64,000 nt of DNA from Lingula anatina (GCF_001039355.2 NW_019775895.1:1-64000), one strand, 5' to 3'; shown: positions 14,166 to 24,403, numbered from the stretch's first letter. Notes: generated from the letters alone by a model not told the origin. Made by a program: numbers and translations.

Positions 14166-17100
14166 AAAAAATACATTCCAACGGGACATTAAGTTACTAC
14201 TTCAGGTGAGAGAAAAGAAATGAAATAAGACTGCCGCTAAAAGAAAAAGTTCATAACCATTACCTAATATACTTTGTTTGCTATTAAAAAGAGATATGGC
14301 AGTTAGATTAAACTTTTTTTTAATCTCTTGCTTCCTCTAAAAATTAAACGACTGTTTTGTGTGTTTGTATCTAGGACATCCAATACGATGCTATTCGTTA
14401 CCTGACCGGAGAGTGTAACTATGGCGGTCGTGTGACTGATGACAAGGACAGACGTACTCTCACCTGTATCCTAAACAGGTTCTACACGCCTGAGATCATC
14501 AATGACGAAAACTTCAAGCTGGATGGACCTGATGGATCATTTTTAATTCCACCTGAGGGTGATGTATGTATAACAGAGACACACATCATACTGTTTGTTT
14601 TACAGAGAGATTCATGTGTTGTATTAGAAAAAAAAAGAAAGACTTTAAATTAATGTATTTTTAACACATTTATTTGTCTTTTATGCTTGAAGTTCAGGAT
14701 AACTTTTTGAATTAAAATTTGTATAAATAAAGCATTTTGATAATTTGTATTATAGAAATGGTGACTTGGAGTTGCAACTCTTTAACACTTGAACATCCAT
14801 GAGTTCTCAGCAATGTGTTTGTGTTACACTTCAACATCCATAAGTTCTCAGCAATGTGCTTGTGTTACACTTCAACATCCATGAGTACTCAGCAATGTGT
14901 TTGTGTTACACTTCAACATCCATGAGTTCTCAGCAATGTGTTTGTGTTAATTTCAGTACGAGAGTTACATTGAGTACACTAAGGGTTTCCCCTTGAACCC
15001 ATCCCCAGAAGCCTTTGGAATGAACTCCAATGCTGATATCACTAAGGACCAGAAGGAAACCAACCTTCTGTTTGACAACATTCTGCTGACACAGGTAATG
15101 ACTAGTTATCAATAAAGTGCTAACAATAGATAACTCTACTCAAATACAATAAATAAATTAATGGTCTTAGATTAGAGACCATGGTCACTAAATATATCAT
15201 TACTGATTAGTAATGTTATTTTAGAGGGGGTGGGGTGGCGTGGCAAGCAATCCTTCTTTTTTTCTAATTCTAATATGTATTTAATTCAAAAAGTTACTGT
15301 ATTAAGATAAACTTGGAGTCAATTAGGTTTGTACAAAAGTCTCAGTGTGTAACAGTTCAAAGGAAAAGTAGAAATATTCTAATTTTTTTGTTTTTTAATT
15401 GCAATATGTCTTCTAAGTGTTACATGTTTTACAATACAAGTTACAAACAGATACTAATACTGTCCAATCACAACTTGACAATATTCTGATATTGATTTTT
15501 TTTTTACTAATAAACAACTTGTTCCTCTTCCCTGCCATTCATCTGGTGATGGCTACAGAAAAGGGTAAGCCAGGATGTGGTACTAGTGCCAGCAGCCTAC
15601 ATATCCTACTGCCATCCTTACACCCATATCTTCTTCCAGCTTTCACAGATACATGTAGTCTTGTGCTAGTTATCAATTGATTCTACATAACTAGCAGGCA
15701 CAGCTAGTGTAGAGAAGATGACTAGAACCATAGAGGACCATTGATAGATATCATTGATATGCCAAATTATCAAGTAGTTCATAGTGTTATTGTTTTTTTT
15801 TTTTTTCAACAAATGCTATAAATTGCAAATCTTTTCATAGAAGGCTTAATAGTAAGTTTTCAATTAACACCCTTGTAGTTCTCAATCAGCAATCACTCAA
15901 AAGATGGTCATAATTGTCTAATTACATTAATTGCCCTCTCTGTCTCTTTTATTGGGTTAGACACTCAGTAAAAAAAATGATAAATCAAGCTGATTAGTAA
16001 AAAAATGAGCAAGTTGTAGAATAGTATCTGGAATCCACAATATTTTATAGTGCCATTTTAGAAATACCACCCAATAACTGGTCTACAGCTTTTTAAAGCA
16101 TATTCAACAGGTTCCTCAAAAGTGTGCTCTCTAATCTAATCTAGTCTAGTTAGTCTAGCTCCATTCCAGGTTGCTAGCATGCATGTCTTCCTGCCTTCTA
16201 TTCCAGCTAGTGCATGTCTCCAGCATGTGCTCTGTTCCCGATTCCTGTGTCCTTGTCCAGCATGTGTTCTGTTCCAAATCCCTGCGTCCCTGTCTTGTCC
16301 TACACATTGCTTGTGGCTTCTACATAATGAATGATTGGTTTGATTGGACCTGAAGCATGAGATGCATGAGTTTTGAAAACACACTTGCATGATTTCACTG
16401 ACATTGATATGACTTCATTGAGATGGGTTTTTGAACATGAGTGTCTTTGTTAATACAGTATAAAAGTCTTTTTTTTAGCATTTTCAGGAATTTGATTTAA
16501 TTGTTGATTTGTAAATACATTTCATCTCTGAGTATAAAATATTTAAAAATTATTAACACTTTATATGAAGTCATATTTAGTACAAAAACTTACTTAAAGA
16601 GCAAATGGTGTACATATGTTGTTTTTCTTCACAGGCTAAAGCTTCCTCTGGTGGTGGAAAGTCCACAGATGATGTTGTTGACGAGGTCTGTGAGGACATC
16701 TTAAACAAACTGCCACCAAACTTCGACACGGAGGCAGCATTAAGGAAGTACCCCACCTCCTACAAGCAGAGCATGAACACCGTGTTGGTCCAAGAGATGG
16801 TCAGGTTTAACAAATTACTGATCACTATCAGATCCAGTCTGCAGAACATTAGGAAGGCTATCAAGGTAAAGAAACACAGACACTTCATTACAGCACTGGC
16901 ATGCTGAAACTATTGGTCAAACTTTATCATGACTGATAAAAGTTTCACGGTCTGGTACACAATTGTGTTCAGTCATGCCAAGAAACTTGCAGCAATTTTA
17001 AGAGACGTCATGTTGAATTTAGTGTAAGTCAAGCAAAAAATCCTTTGGTCTGAGACATTTTTTTCATCACTGATTGTCCAAATGTCTGGCTGTTTTTATG

Positions 17101-19030
17101 TTTTCAGCATGTCTGACAGCACAGAGCCCTAGACCAGCTTTAATTGTGGACAATATCTATACATTGCTGTGGAGGGTTTTGTCATAAAACACTGCATGGA
17201 GAGTACTTTAGACATCACTTGAATAGCCCTTTACTATACACACCATGGGCAATAGAAGTGTCACCCCCTGAATCAGAGTAATCAAATAATAATCAAGTAA
17301 TCAATAATCAAAGTAGGTAGATCTTGAGTAGTTATAATGCCTGGTCTACATTTGATTACTTGATTATTATTTGATTACTCTGATTCAAATAATAATCAAG
17401 TAATCAATAATCAAAGTAGGTAGATCTTGAGTAGTTATAATGCCTGGTCTACATTTGGTTTTTTTGTGAAATTGATAAAATTATACCAGGAGCAAATCAT
17501 TCCACAGTCATTTATCTTCCCCAAAGTATTGGTTCAGTAGGGGTGACACTTCTATTGTCCATTGTGTGTATAAGTACGCTTTATATGGAAGGAGCCCAAT
17601 GAAACCTTCTATGGAAGGAGCCCAATGAAACCCTCATTAACATTAGACTTACATGTGTTTACATGACAGTGCTTAGCTTTTCATTGATTTCTTGTATCTA
17701 GGGATTGGTTGTGATGTCAGCTGATTTGGAGGAAGTCTACCTGAGTATTGTAAAAGGCAAGATCCCAGGCATGTGGATGAAGAAATCTTATCCATCTCTT
17801 AAACCACTGGGAAGCTATGTCAATGATTTCTTGGCCAGACTCAAGTTTTTGCAGGTAAGATAAACTTTACAGCAACAGTCTTGTCTTTTTACACTTACAA
17901 TCGGCTTAAGTTAATCCCAGTGAACCAGAGAAGGAATTACTTTACCGTTCCACTTAAACAAAAGTCGATGAGCATTTGACAGTCATTCAATACTAATGCC
18001 CAACTTGAAATTACTGGTGAAACACATACACTGTATGATTTGATACCCTCTAATCACTCACCTGTATGGTATTCCAGGACTGGTATGACCAGGGGGCCCC
18101 AAATAACTTCTGGGTGTCAGGTTTCTACTTCACACAAGCCTTCTTGACTGGAGCTCAACAGAACTATGCCAGGAAGTACACTATTCCTATAGATTTACTG
18201 GGCTTTGACTTTGAGGTCATGGAGGACAAACACCCTGATGAACCACCAGAGGACGGTGAGCTGATAATCAAGTTTTCAAATGACCATTCTTTCAAATTAA
18301 AGGAACACTCTTTGCCTTCAGTGTTTTTTTTTTTTTTGTTAAATGCAGATATTAATATTTTTTCAATCTGCGAGATATAAATCCAAAATTTCATATGCAG
18401 TGAACAACAGCATTTTTTTCTTTTTCTAAGCAAAACCTCATGCTTGTTTTGACCCCTAAATTTATGAATTCTGTTCTTCTCCACCCTCCAGGTGTGTATG
18501 TATATGGGCTGTTCTTGGACAGTGCTAGGTGGGACAGAAAGACAAAGAAACTGGCAGAATCCTTGCCCAAGGTCCTGCATGATGCCATGCCGATTGTAAG
18601 TATCAATTTCCAGTAGATTGTGTGATGAGAAACATATAGTGAGAGTTTATGTTGTGCCATATCTAGAAAGTGTAAGAAGTGGTGAAGAAAAGACGGAATT
18701 TCATCCTAACTGATACGTACACCCTATACATCAATAAAGTTATAAAGGGTATTAAATAAGAAAGTAAAAATAGGACGTGCATTTTGTAAAATTTGATCAT
18801 TGCCCATGTCATTTTTCTTCCAGATTTGGCTGAAGCCCATGAAGAGAAGTGAGGTTCCACAGCGTCCCTGCTACGAGTCTCCCATCTACAAGACCAGTGA
18901 GAGGAGGGGCACCCTGTCTACTACTGGTCACTCCACAAACTTTGTCATCTTCATGTCCCTGCCCTCTGACAAGCCACCCCAGCACTGGGTGATGAGGGGG
19001 GTGGCCATGCTTTGTCAGCTGGACAACTAA
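2..19030 (+). CDS. DNAH7: Axonemal inner-arm dynein heavy chain (DNAH7-type), 3' 41 exons
   Basis: This is the motor subunit of a single-headed ciliary inner-arm dynein, an ATP-driven minus-end microtubule motor of the axoneme. The window enters inside AAA2 and reads 41 exons to a TAA stop at 19028-19030, about 2,473 residues (family proteins are about 4,000). The frame is kept across all 40 GT-AG introns, which have mixed phases. Landmarks in window numbering: AAA2 P-loop GEPFGGKT (59-66), AAA3 P-loop GPTGTGKS (425-432), AAA3 Walker B VFVDD (490-494), AAA4 P-loop GVGGSGRQS (789-797), stalk about 1020-1350, and the C-terminal motif [16 protein letters not shown]7 is preferred over DNAH3 and DNAH12 because of overall similarity recalled along the length, including an EF-hand-like loop after AAA3; the paralogue call is from memory, not a search. 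The tail, linker and AAA1 lie upstream of the window. Exon coordinates are in the module entries below. Confidence 0.88.
2360..2433. repeat. (GTT)n/(ATT)n microsatellite in a DNAH7 intron
   Basis: Mixed trinucleotide repeats start just after the 5' splice site at 2360. Other simple repeats in this gene's introns are (TTA)n at about 5338-5381, (AAT)n at about 6436-6477, an imperfect (TG)n at about 9676-9722 and a clean (GT)22 at 14121-14164. Confidence 0.9.
2570..4786 (+). CDS. DNAH7: DNAH7 exons g-m: AAA3 module
   Basis: Exons: 2570-2695, 2859-3056, 3299-3454, 3599-3767, 3939-4065, 4265-4481 and 4643-4786 (window residues 329-707). Walker A is GPTGTGKS (425-432) with the catalytic-type Lys. 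Walker B is VFVDDLNMP (490-498). The segment [16 protein letters not shown] is formed across a phase-1 intron. AAA3 hydrolyses ATP as a regulatory site in dyneins, and its conserved motifs look intact here. The last exon ends inside an acidic loop that resembles an EF-hand (separate entry). Confidence 0.88.
4766..5449 (+). other. EF-hand-like acidic loop in DNAH7, split by an intron
   Basis: Window residues 701-712 read D-S-D-G-D-N-K then V-T-E-D-D across the exon junction 4786/5435. Acidic residues fall at EF-hand loop positions 1, 3, 5 and 12, with a hydrophobic residue at 8; position 12 is Asp instead of the usual Glu. A helix-like stretch (FDQLFIHL) precedes it and DLRSLLF follows. From memory, human DNAH7 carries an annotated EF-hand at this place, which supports the DNAH7 call. 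Calcium binding here is inferred, not shown. Confidence 0.6.
4905..5333. mobile_element. Terminal-inverted-repeat element with internal 109-bp tandem repeats
   Basis: The left end ATATACCCAGCGGGCA (4905-4920) is exactly complementary to the right end (5318-5333). Between them a unit of 109 bases starting at 4939, 5048 and 5157 is repeated about three times. It is built of overlapping CAACGTTGA and TTGAATCAA motifs, so the inside is highly self-complementary. There is no ORF. It lies in the intron that splits the EF-hand-like loop. A single N at 5257 suggests the repeat number was not resolved. The structure is non-autonomous; I cannot name the transposon family. Confidence 0.75.
5435..7458 (+). 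CDS. DNAH7: DNAH7 exons n-s: AAA4 module and start of stalk
   Basis: Exons: 5435-5607, 5887-6028, 6263-6376, 6575-6693, 6862-7042 and 7229-7458 (window residues 708-1026). The AAA4 P-loop GVGGSGRQS (789-797) has Arg in the place of the usual P-loop Lys; as far as I recall this substitution is shared by the DNAH3/7/12 group. The Walker B region reads VFLFSDTQ (843-850). [21 protein letters not shown] and [13 protein letters not shown] are strongly conserved dynein segments. The last exon ends in LLNKKR and begins the first coiled coil of the stalk. Confidence 0.88.
7693..9600 (+). CDS. DNAH7: DNAH7 exons t-x: stalk coiled coils and microtubule-binding domain
   Basis: Exons: 7693-7882, 8082-8222, 8458-8661, 8875-9017 and 9234-9600 (window residues 1027-1375). 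CC1 is rich in Glu, Lys, Ala and Val (from about [16 protein letters not shown] to [11 protein letters not shown]). The microtubule-binding domain follows ([19 protein letters not shown] to [21 protein letters not shown]), then CC2 ([13 protein letters not shown] to about [15 protein letters not shown]). This hairpin carries the track-binding tip at the end of the antiparallel stalk. Lengths are normal and I see no frameshift. Confidence 0.88.
9905..11638 (+). CDS. DNAH7: DNAH7 exons y-ab: AAA5 module
   Basis: Exons: 9905-10068, 10355-10508, 10710-10901 and 11093-11638 (window residues 1376-1727). The 546-nt exon is the longest here and holds the conserved run [20 protein letters not shown], a Glu/Lys-rich helix and [15 protein letters not shown]5 is non-catalytic in dyneins and no intact P-loop is visible. 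The segment [19 protein letters not shown] is a recognisable dynein signature formed across the phase-2 junction 10068/10355. Confidence 0.88.
11990..13593 (+). CDS. DNAH7: DNAH7 exons ac-ag: AAA6 module
   Basis: Exons: 11990-12235, 12486-12578, 12701-12877, 13090-13251 and 13393-13593 (window residues 1728-2020). Conserved segments include [65 protein letters not shown] and [10 protein letters not shown]. All five exons are phase 0. AAA6 closes the ring and is non-catalytic. Confidence 0.88.
13767..19030 (+). CDS. DNAH7: DNAH7 exons ah-ao: C-terminal domain and stop
   Basis: Exons: 13767-13928, 14375-14563, 14957-15094, 16635-16865, 17702-17854, 18078-18255, 18492-18595 and 18824-19030 (window residues 2021-2473). 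Segments seen: [89 protein letters not shown] and the terminal [11 protein letters not shown] to MLCQLDN. The protein ends at the usual position for this group. The 1.5-kb intron before 16635 contains no exon needed to keep the frame. Confidence 0.88.
14785..14949. repeat. 41-bp minisatellite, four copies
   Basis: Units begin at 14785, 14826, 14867 and 14908 with one to three differences between copies. Each contains AACATCCATGAGTTCTCAGC and GTGTTTGTGTT. The array ends about eight bases before the exon at 14957, so its last unit supplies much of the tract before the 3' splice site. Confidence 0.9.
15095..16634 (+). other. Longest DNAH7 intron seen here, no gene
   Basis: This 1.5-kb intron has GT-AG ends and many in-frame stops. 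A degenerate repeat built on CCAGCATGTGYTCTGTTCC lies near 16200-16280. I see no exon-like ORF with paired splice sites, and the flanking exons join in frame without one. Confidence 0.7.
17235..17572. mobile_element. 338-bp MITE-like element in a DNAH7 intron
   Basis: The ends are long imperfect inverted repeats of about 38 bases (left from 17235, starting TATACACACCATGGGCAATA; right ending at 17572). Inside, a block of about 82 bases at 17271 is repeated directly at about 17377. The sequence between them (17351-17383) is the reverse complement of the start of the block, so the centre can fold into a hairpin. There is no ORF. The TATA ends suggest a TA target, which is inference. Confidence 0.75.
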
Positions 19031-19658
19031 AACATATGTTAATTCTTTGGAACTATTGCTGCACATTGACAACCAGATGATGTGTTTGCTGTGGTTATTC
19101 ACAGGATTTAGCTCATACATATGGACTCAAAACAATATAATAACCATAGTGGATTGTTTGTATATTTGTGATTTGACTGCATTTATATCTATATCTGTGT
19201 CAAGATTTATACTGTACAGTGACCTTGAGCAAATTGTGGGTATATTTTATTTTTTGGTTTCACATTTTGCTTGACACCACCAAATATTCACAAACATATC
19301 AGATGTTCTTGAAAAGTGATTTGCAATTTATAACTGATTCCACCCACAACAAAGTTGTCCATTGAATTTTTGCAGTGCCTTGATCTTAGCAAGCACACCA
19401 GTTATGATGGCCAAAAGAATGGAATACTGACTGTGATAGACTTGTACATAATTTGTATTATACAATATGAATGTTTTGAATAGTTTTAACTGTTTTTGTG
19501 GGTGAATATTCAACTAACCGCATTCCGTCCCAAGTAATAAATTGTAGCCAAAGTGTATACTGTTACTTTCTATTTTGGACATTATTTTGATTAATCTAGA
19601 TAATTGTATGTTTATTGCTTAAAGATTATGTATACATAGCGTGGTCTACTCATTTTAT

Positions 19659-19664
19659 AATAAA
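19659..19664 (+). terminator. Polyadenylation signal of DNAH7
   Basis: An AATAAA lies about 630 bases after the stop codon. A second AATAAA at 19536-19541 could give a shorter 3' UTR. Cleavage would be expected 10-30 bases downstream of whichever is used. The stretch 19031-19680 holds no other coding signal and is read as 3' UTR. Confidence 0.55.
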
Positions 19665-19680
19665 GATTTTTATGAAAACA

Positions 19681-20504
19681 TTTTATAGTGATTGCCATAT
19701 TTTCAGTTTCATTTGAAAGAAATAGCTTGAGATGACACTGGGAAGCAAAATGGTTTAACAAATCTGCCTTCTAAGTTCTACTTCCTTTCTCTTATGTGGT
19801 AAATGTTTTTTAGAAGTGCAACATTTTAACTTTTTCTTTTCAATCACCTTTTCACTCATTTAAAGATGTTATGCTGAAGTTAGCCAGAGGAATTTTATCT
19901 TTTCAAGCGGCCGGTCAAAAATTGGTGAGAAATTTAGCATGCAAGGTCACTGATAAAGATTGCTTCGAATCTAACCCACAAGGACGTAAAACTGATTACA
20001 ATATGCCATTTTACAGTAGTTAATACCTCAATTCAGGTGGTCTAAAAATTTGAAACACGCTTCCCGATTGCAATCAGGCATTTTCTATTGTCAGTGGACA
20101 CTTAAACCCAAATTTTAAATCCTTTGTATGCCAGCTTTTTACTTTTCATGAGTATGCTTACCTGGTTAGCAAGCATACTGGGGAATCTCATCTACCAGAA
20201 CCCCCTCAGCCCCTCATTAGTGAGGACTTGGCAAGTTTATCATAATAATTAGAACTGCATCGAAAGCAAATATTTTAATACTGCTTCTCAGACTTATATC
20301 AAATTTTTCTTTAGTGTAAATTTCGTAAAATCTGTTATAAATTTAATACTGTTCAATACCCAATAATTAAGTGCAAAGTTTAAACAAAATTATTTTAAAA
20401 TAATTTCAAAGTAAGGCAGTTTGTATGATCAGGCTAATTTTCCTAGCCGTTTATTAAACCAAATCATAGTACACAGAATAATTGAAATAACTGACAAATA
20501 CCAT
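19681..20504. other. Intergenic region between convergent DNAH7 and RPS26
   Basis: About 0.8 kb of AT-rich sequence separates the probable 3' ends of DNAH7 (plus) and RPS26 (minus). No ORF of note, RNA gene or transposon ends were recognised. Confidence 0.6.
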
Positions 20505-20667
20505 AATATTTCTGTATCTTTTTTTATTTCTTCACTGAAATACACTCCTTTTTATCCTTTCAGAACTAAAATGTCAAACAGTCTGTAAAAATATTCACAT
20601 TTATCTGTTTTTCACCAGCTGGTTCCATGATGGTTCTTAACTGTTTGTAAAAAGCCAAGACTTCTCG
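20505..20667 (-). other. Probable 3'-UTR exon of RPS26
   Basis: The coding exon reaches a consensus donor (CAG|GTAGGT) at 21090/21089, only four bases past the stop. A good acceptor (TTTCTTTATATTTCAG) precedes 20667. An AATAAA on the minus strand lies at 20528-20523. The spliced last exon would thus be non-coding. The 3' boundary is approximate. Confidence 0.55.
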
Positions 20668-21093
20668 CTGAAATATAAAGAAAATTATCTTAAACAATAA
20701 AGAAACCACTATGACTGAACATAATACATACGGAAATTAGCAATTTTATCACAAGTACCATGATATTAAAGCTCTCTACAGAAGTAACAGATATTCAAAT
20801 AGAATGTAAGGGACCCACCACCAGTTTTTCATTTGTTATTATTTGTAGAAACTAGACATGTTCAAATGCCACCAATGTCATCTGTTTAGAATAACTAGGG
20901 CACAGGAGTAAAAACTAACCATCTCTCCCACAGATAGCTGCCGGCATGATTTAATAAAGTATAGTAGGAAGAAATGAATCAGTGGCCTACAACAAGAATG
21001 TCTGGGGCCGCATCAGCAGAAAACCACCAGGCATGAAAATCAAATTGTCGTTTATTTTGCTTATAAAACCATTTCTGTCCTATACCTACCTGA

Positions 21094-23346
21094 TCAAACT
21101 CTCATGCCAGGCCTGAACCTTGGTGGAGGTGTTCTGTCTTTCCTAGCCTCCCTGGATCTGTTCCTCACTACCTTAGAGTGAATAGCACAGCTAACACAGT
21201 AGTGAAGCTTGGCGTACAGCTTAGGCAGGGGATACACTGAAATGTAGGAAATCATTGACTATAATAGAAGATTATTAGAAAATGGTGGGGTTGAAATAAA
21301 CTCTTTTCTTAAATATGATTTTAAGCTGTAAGAAGAAAGTGGAAAAATTGCTTGGTGGCCTTACAGCTGGGGTTGTTAAAGGTCTGAAAACTACCAAGGG
21401 GAAAATGCTAATATTTAAATTGGTAAAATTTTATGCTTGTTTTCTGTACAACGTGGTGAAATTAAGTTCCTACCCAGAATAAGTAAAAACATTATGGACA
21501 TCAGTTTTATGTACTCAGTATTGCAAAATGCCCCTTTCCTTTCACCTCCATTATGTATTAACCTTGATCTGACAGACCAAGGGTCATCAATTTTATTGTC
21601 ATTTTCATAAATCTACAAACTGTATGCTTGGGCGGAGGAGGGGTTAATGCCTTTTGTACTCTTTTTGATAAAATAATAAAAATGATGATCTTCACCCCTA
21701 GTGATATGCAGATGTCAAGGTAAATATGAGTAAAATGTTTTGTCTGATTAGGGTGTCCATTTGGAATGATGTTAATTAATGGGTGTCCCTAAATTGCATA
21801 ATACACCGCAATATACACTTGAAAAAACGAGTCCAATTGCATGTTAAAATGGGAAATGGTCCCTCCAAACAAAATAGGGTGATAGAAAAGCAAAACATAT
21901 TACTAAGTAATGCTGTTTATACAACTTAACTAGTCACCACAATTTGTTTGTCAGTCGGTCAACAGCCATGTTAGCGAGTAGTTCTTCTTGGCCAGTATTA
22001 TTGCCATCGTTAATTAAGTGTCTTTGATCTTGTTTCACATCTCAATTACCTTCATATACACTGGCATCAGTAATATCACGGACAGCTGCTGCCTCCACTA
22101 TGTTTCTAATCACAAACTTCTTGATGGCCTTGTCTTTGGGCACACAGCGGGCACAGTTGGTGCAGCGAACAGGGTTGGTGTGGCCCCTGCCTTTCTTGCT
22201 GCGTCCGTTATTACGCCTTTTTTTGGTCTGGAAAATAAGAACTCTTGAGGTTATTCTACAGAGAAAGCTGGATATTGAAGTTTTTTCTTCCTGGGGTATC
22301 TAAGGTTTGACTAAACTGACCCTTAATTTAGTCAATACCATATTAACCAGTATTGTTTTGCCATTCAATTATCACAGGGGACACTTTTGGTCTGAGTTAC
22401 TTCTCCAGCAGGTAACACAACAGCAGTGATATGTATTCCAGAGAACAACTACAAACTGACTTCTTTCCACATTTATTTCTCTGGCTGAGAGATCTGGAGT
22501 CTCCTAAGACAGCAGGGACAATCCAGCTATCGGTTCGACTGACCAAACTCACTCTGAGCTCTGATCTCCAATCTCTGATCTCTAATACAAAGTTCTTCTC
22601 CTTATATACTAATACACACAAAATACATTACAGTGATTCCTAAAACAAGTCAGAGATATTGAAGCCAATTAACAGAATTAAGACATATTACTAGAGACCT
22701 TTAACATAATTAAAGTCAGACTGCTTTAAACTCCAACTAGGGGATGAAGCCGTAAATAAAGTTATTCAATCCTTTTAAAACTGAAAACATCCTTTAAAAC
22801 TTGGTTACAGTTCTTTCCAATGAATAACATACATAAACAGATTCATATAATATCATTATAATAGATAAATCTGAACAATCTTTACCAAATATTGTTTTAA
22901 TTTGATTTAAAATGTGAAAGTTTCTAAAATGAAGTTTGGTCGTGAAATCACCACTATGACACAAGTCTCAATAATAGGAGACATTTTCACAATTTGAACA
23001 GTACACATAAATAAATGTAGAAAAAATTGAATCTCATAACTAGTGAAAATCTCACCAAGCACCTATGTGACACCGTAAACCCATGCATAACGATGAACTT
23101 GGCAACTAGATTGTGACTGAATTATTACTATGGCGTACAACTACTTCTAATACTAGTCTAAACACATGGTCGTAGATAATGTCTCAAATAATAACATAAT
23201 GAAGTAAATTTAGTTTTCAGATATAAAAATTTAAGTCTTCCAATAACTTCATAAGTCAATGTAAATATAGCATTTAATTTTATTAAATGGTTTAATACCC
23301 TAAATTGTTCATTTTATTGGATATGCATAACTTTCCTACCCACCAT
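21094..23346 (-). CDS. RPS26: 40S ribosomal protein S26
   Basis: Component of the small ribosomal subunit, placed near the mRNA exit channel. Coding exons on the minus strand: 23346-23344 (ATG only), 22227-22050 and 21236-21094, stop TGA at 21096-21094. The protein is 107 residues. It starts [17 protein letters not shown] and has the zinc-binding cysteines C23 and C26 (RCTNCARC) paired with the later CVSC. The core [20 protein letters not shown] and [20 protein letters not shown] is nearly invariant across animals. The tail after PRFRP is only GMRV, shorter than the human Pro-rich tail (115 residues total). The start codon directly abutting the first intron is common in ribosomal protein genes. 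With intact splice sites and frame, it is a functional gene and not a processed copy. Confidence 0.94.
21237..22049 (-). other. RPS26 intron 2, no host RNA gene recognised
   Basis: The intron is 813 bases with GT-AG ends. Ribosomal-protein introns often carry snoRNAs, but no C/D pair with a terminal stem was found. Intron 1 (22228-23343) likewise shows nothing I can support. Confidence 0.6.
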
Positions 23347-23371
23347 GTTGAATGCAGACCGGAAGAGAAAG
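23347..23371 (-). promoter_or_regulatory. 5'TOP-like tract and short 5' UTR of RPS26
   Basis: Reading the minus strand, CTTTCTCTTCC occupies 23371-23361, followed by a short leader to the ATG at 23346. Terminal oligopyrimidine starts are the hallmark of ribosomal protein mRNAs and place them under growth-dependent (mTOR/LARP1) translational control. The cap site at 23371 is inferred from the tract. Confidence 0.65.
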
Positions 23372-23895
23372 CCATGTGTTTCGTGCGGGAAGCCCCATAC
23401 TTTTTGAAGGTTCTCTAAAGCAATCGCAGGGCACGGGTAGGCTATCTTATCTGGTTTCTCTGTAGCAATCGTTTTATTGTTCCTTTTCAATCCTTTCTCT
23501 TACTAGCGATAGGCTCTACATTTAATTTTAGGTCTACTACAGTTCTGCTAGCAGAAAGCACATTGTCGGTTTTAACTGTAAACATCGTCTGCGGTCAGTG
23601 TTTTTCCTTCTTTGACTGTTCAGACTCGGACTAGAGCACAAAAGAGAGGAGAAAGGGGGTGGGGGTCCCAACGAACACGAAATTTTATCTTTGAACTGAT
23701 TTTTTTAAGGTTTAGAGGGAAAGGTTACGATTTTTAGGTGAATAAGCAGAAGAAAAGTAGAGAATTAATAAATAATTGATAGTTTTTATAGTAAACGTAA
23801 ATCTAGTTCCATGATCTAAAGGTTGGAGCAGGGTGAGATAGGACTGGAGCGACAAGTAGGCCTATCAAAATGCAAATTATGAATATCCAGTTGTG

Positions 23896-24153
23896 ATGTT
23901 CGAAAGGAAAAAAATATTAAATCCCATACTGGACACTCACGTAGATCTGCTAGATGTTATGCAGAGACTCGGATATTTCGTCTTATATCACGAGTACATC
24001 TTCAGGGAACTGTCATTACAGGTGACTATGCTGGTGGTATTGGAGCGAAAAGTAGGTAAACGGGCATTTGTCATTTTCCTTCATGCCATGTTTCATGTAA
24101 AGGCAATCGATGCGAAATCTTGCTCTATAATCATAAAAAAAAAAATACTTTGA
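23896..24153 (+). other. ORF with weak CARD/death-fold resemblance
   Basis: An 85-codon ORF starts at an ATG at 23896. Its middle reads like a CARD: a helix with VDLLDVMQRLGYF, a YHEYIFREL segment, then VLERKVGKRAFVIFLHAMF, which resembles the CARD ending of the type L-L-D-x-L-x-x-x-G-x-x-A-F-x-x-F-L. The linking helix is short, as if a piece were missing, and the C-terminal tail is low-complexity Ile/Lys. It lies 525 bases upstream of RPS26 in divergent orientation and has no clear splice partners. It could be a relic exon or chance; an intact CARD gene is not claimed. Confidence 0.25.
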
Positions 24154-24349
24154 TTTAACACGTACGTGTTGTTTGGCCGTTATAGTTCCGTATCAATTGG
24201 CAAATTATGACTTACGACAAAATAGGACTCGCAACAGAGATTTAAAACATTGTTAGAAATGAAATAAAATAAAAAAACGAAAGCATAAATAAAACAGTTA
24301 AAATGATAAAAATAATAGTTAGGGCCTACATCATTCACATTAAATTCAA

Positions 24350-24350
<1 letters not shown>

Positions 24351-24402
<52 letters not shown>
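24351..24402. repeat. (AAT)n microsatellite
   Basis: A near-perfect trinucleotide array upstream of the duplicated block. A poly-C run (about 25548-25563) followed by (CA)n to about 25589 lies further along the same intergenic region. Confidence 0.95.

Positions 24403-24403
<1 letters not shown>

Noticed and set aside
15540-15580. Possible mini-exon in the long DNAH7 intron (CTACAG followed by GTAAGCC)
   Set aside because: The exon would be five bases long and would break a frame that is correct without it.
17583-17634. Short 26-base tandem repeat (GGAAGGAGCCCAATGAAACC)
   Set aside because: Only two units next to the MITE-like element; likely replication slippage with no further meaning.
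18164-18580. 138-codon minus-strand ORF near the end of DNAH7
   Set aside because: It is a shadow of exons 18078-18255 and 18492-18595 and includes translated poly-A/T.
20530-20667. 34-codon frame starting REVLAFYKQLRTI in the last RPS26 exon, with LYR-like look
   Set aside because: It is not in the RPS26 frame, lies after the stop codon and has no start of its own, so it is treated as 3' UTR.
21500-21590. Possible C/D snoRNA in RPS26 intron 2 (TTGATGA and CTGA boxes on the minus strand)
   Set aside because: The flanks of the two boxes cannot pair into a terminal stem, so the boxes are probably chance.
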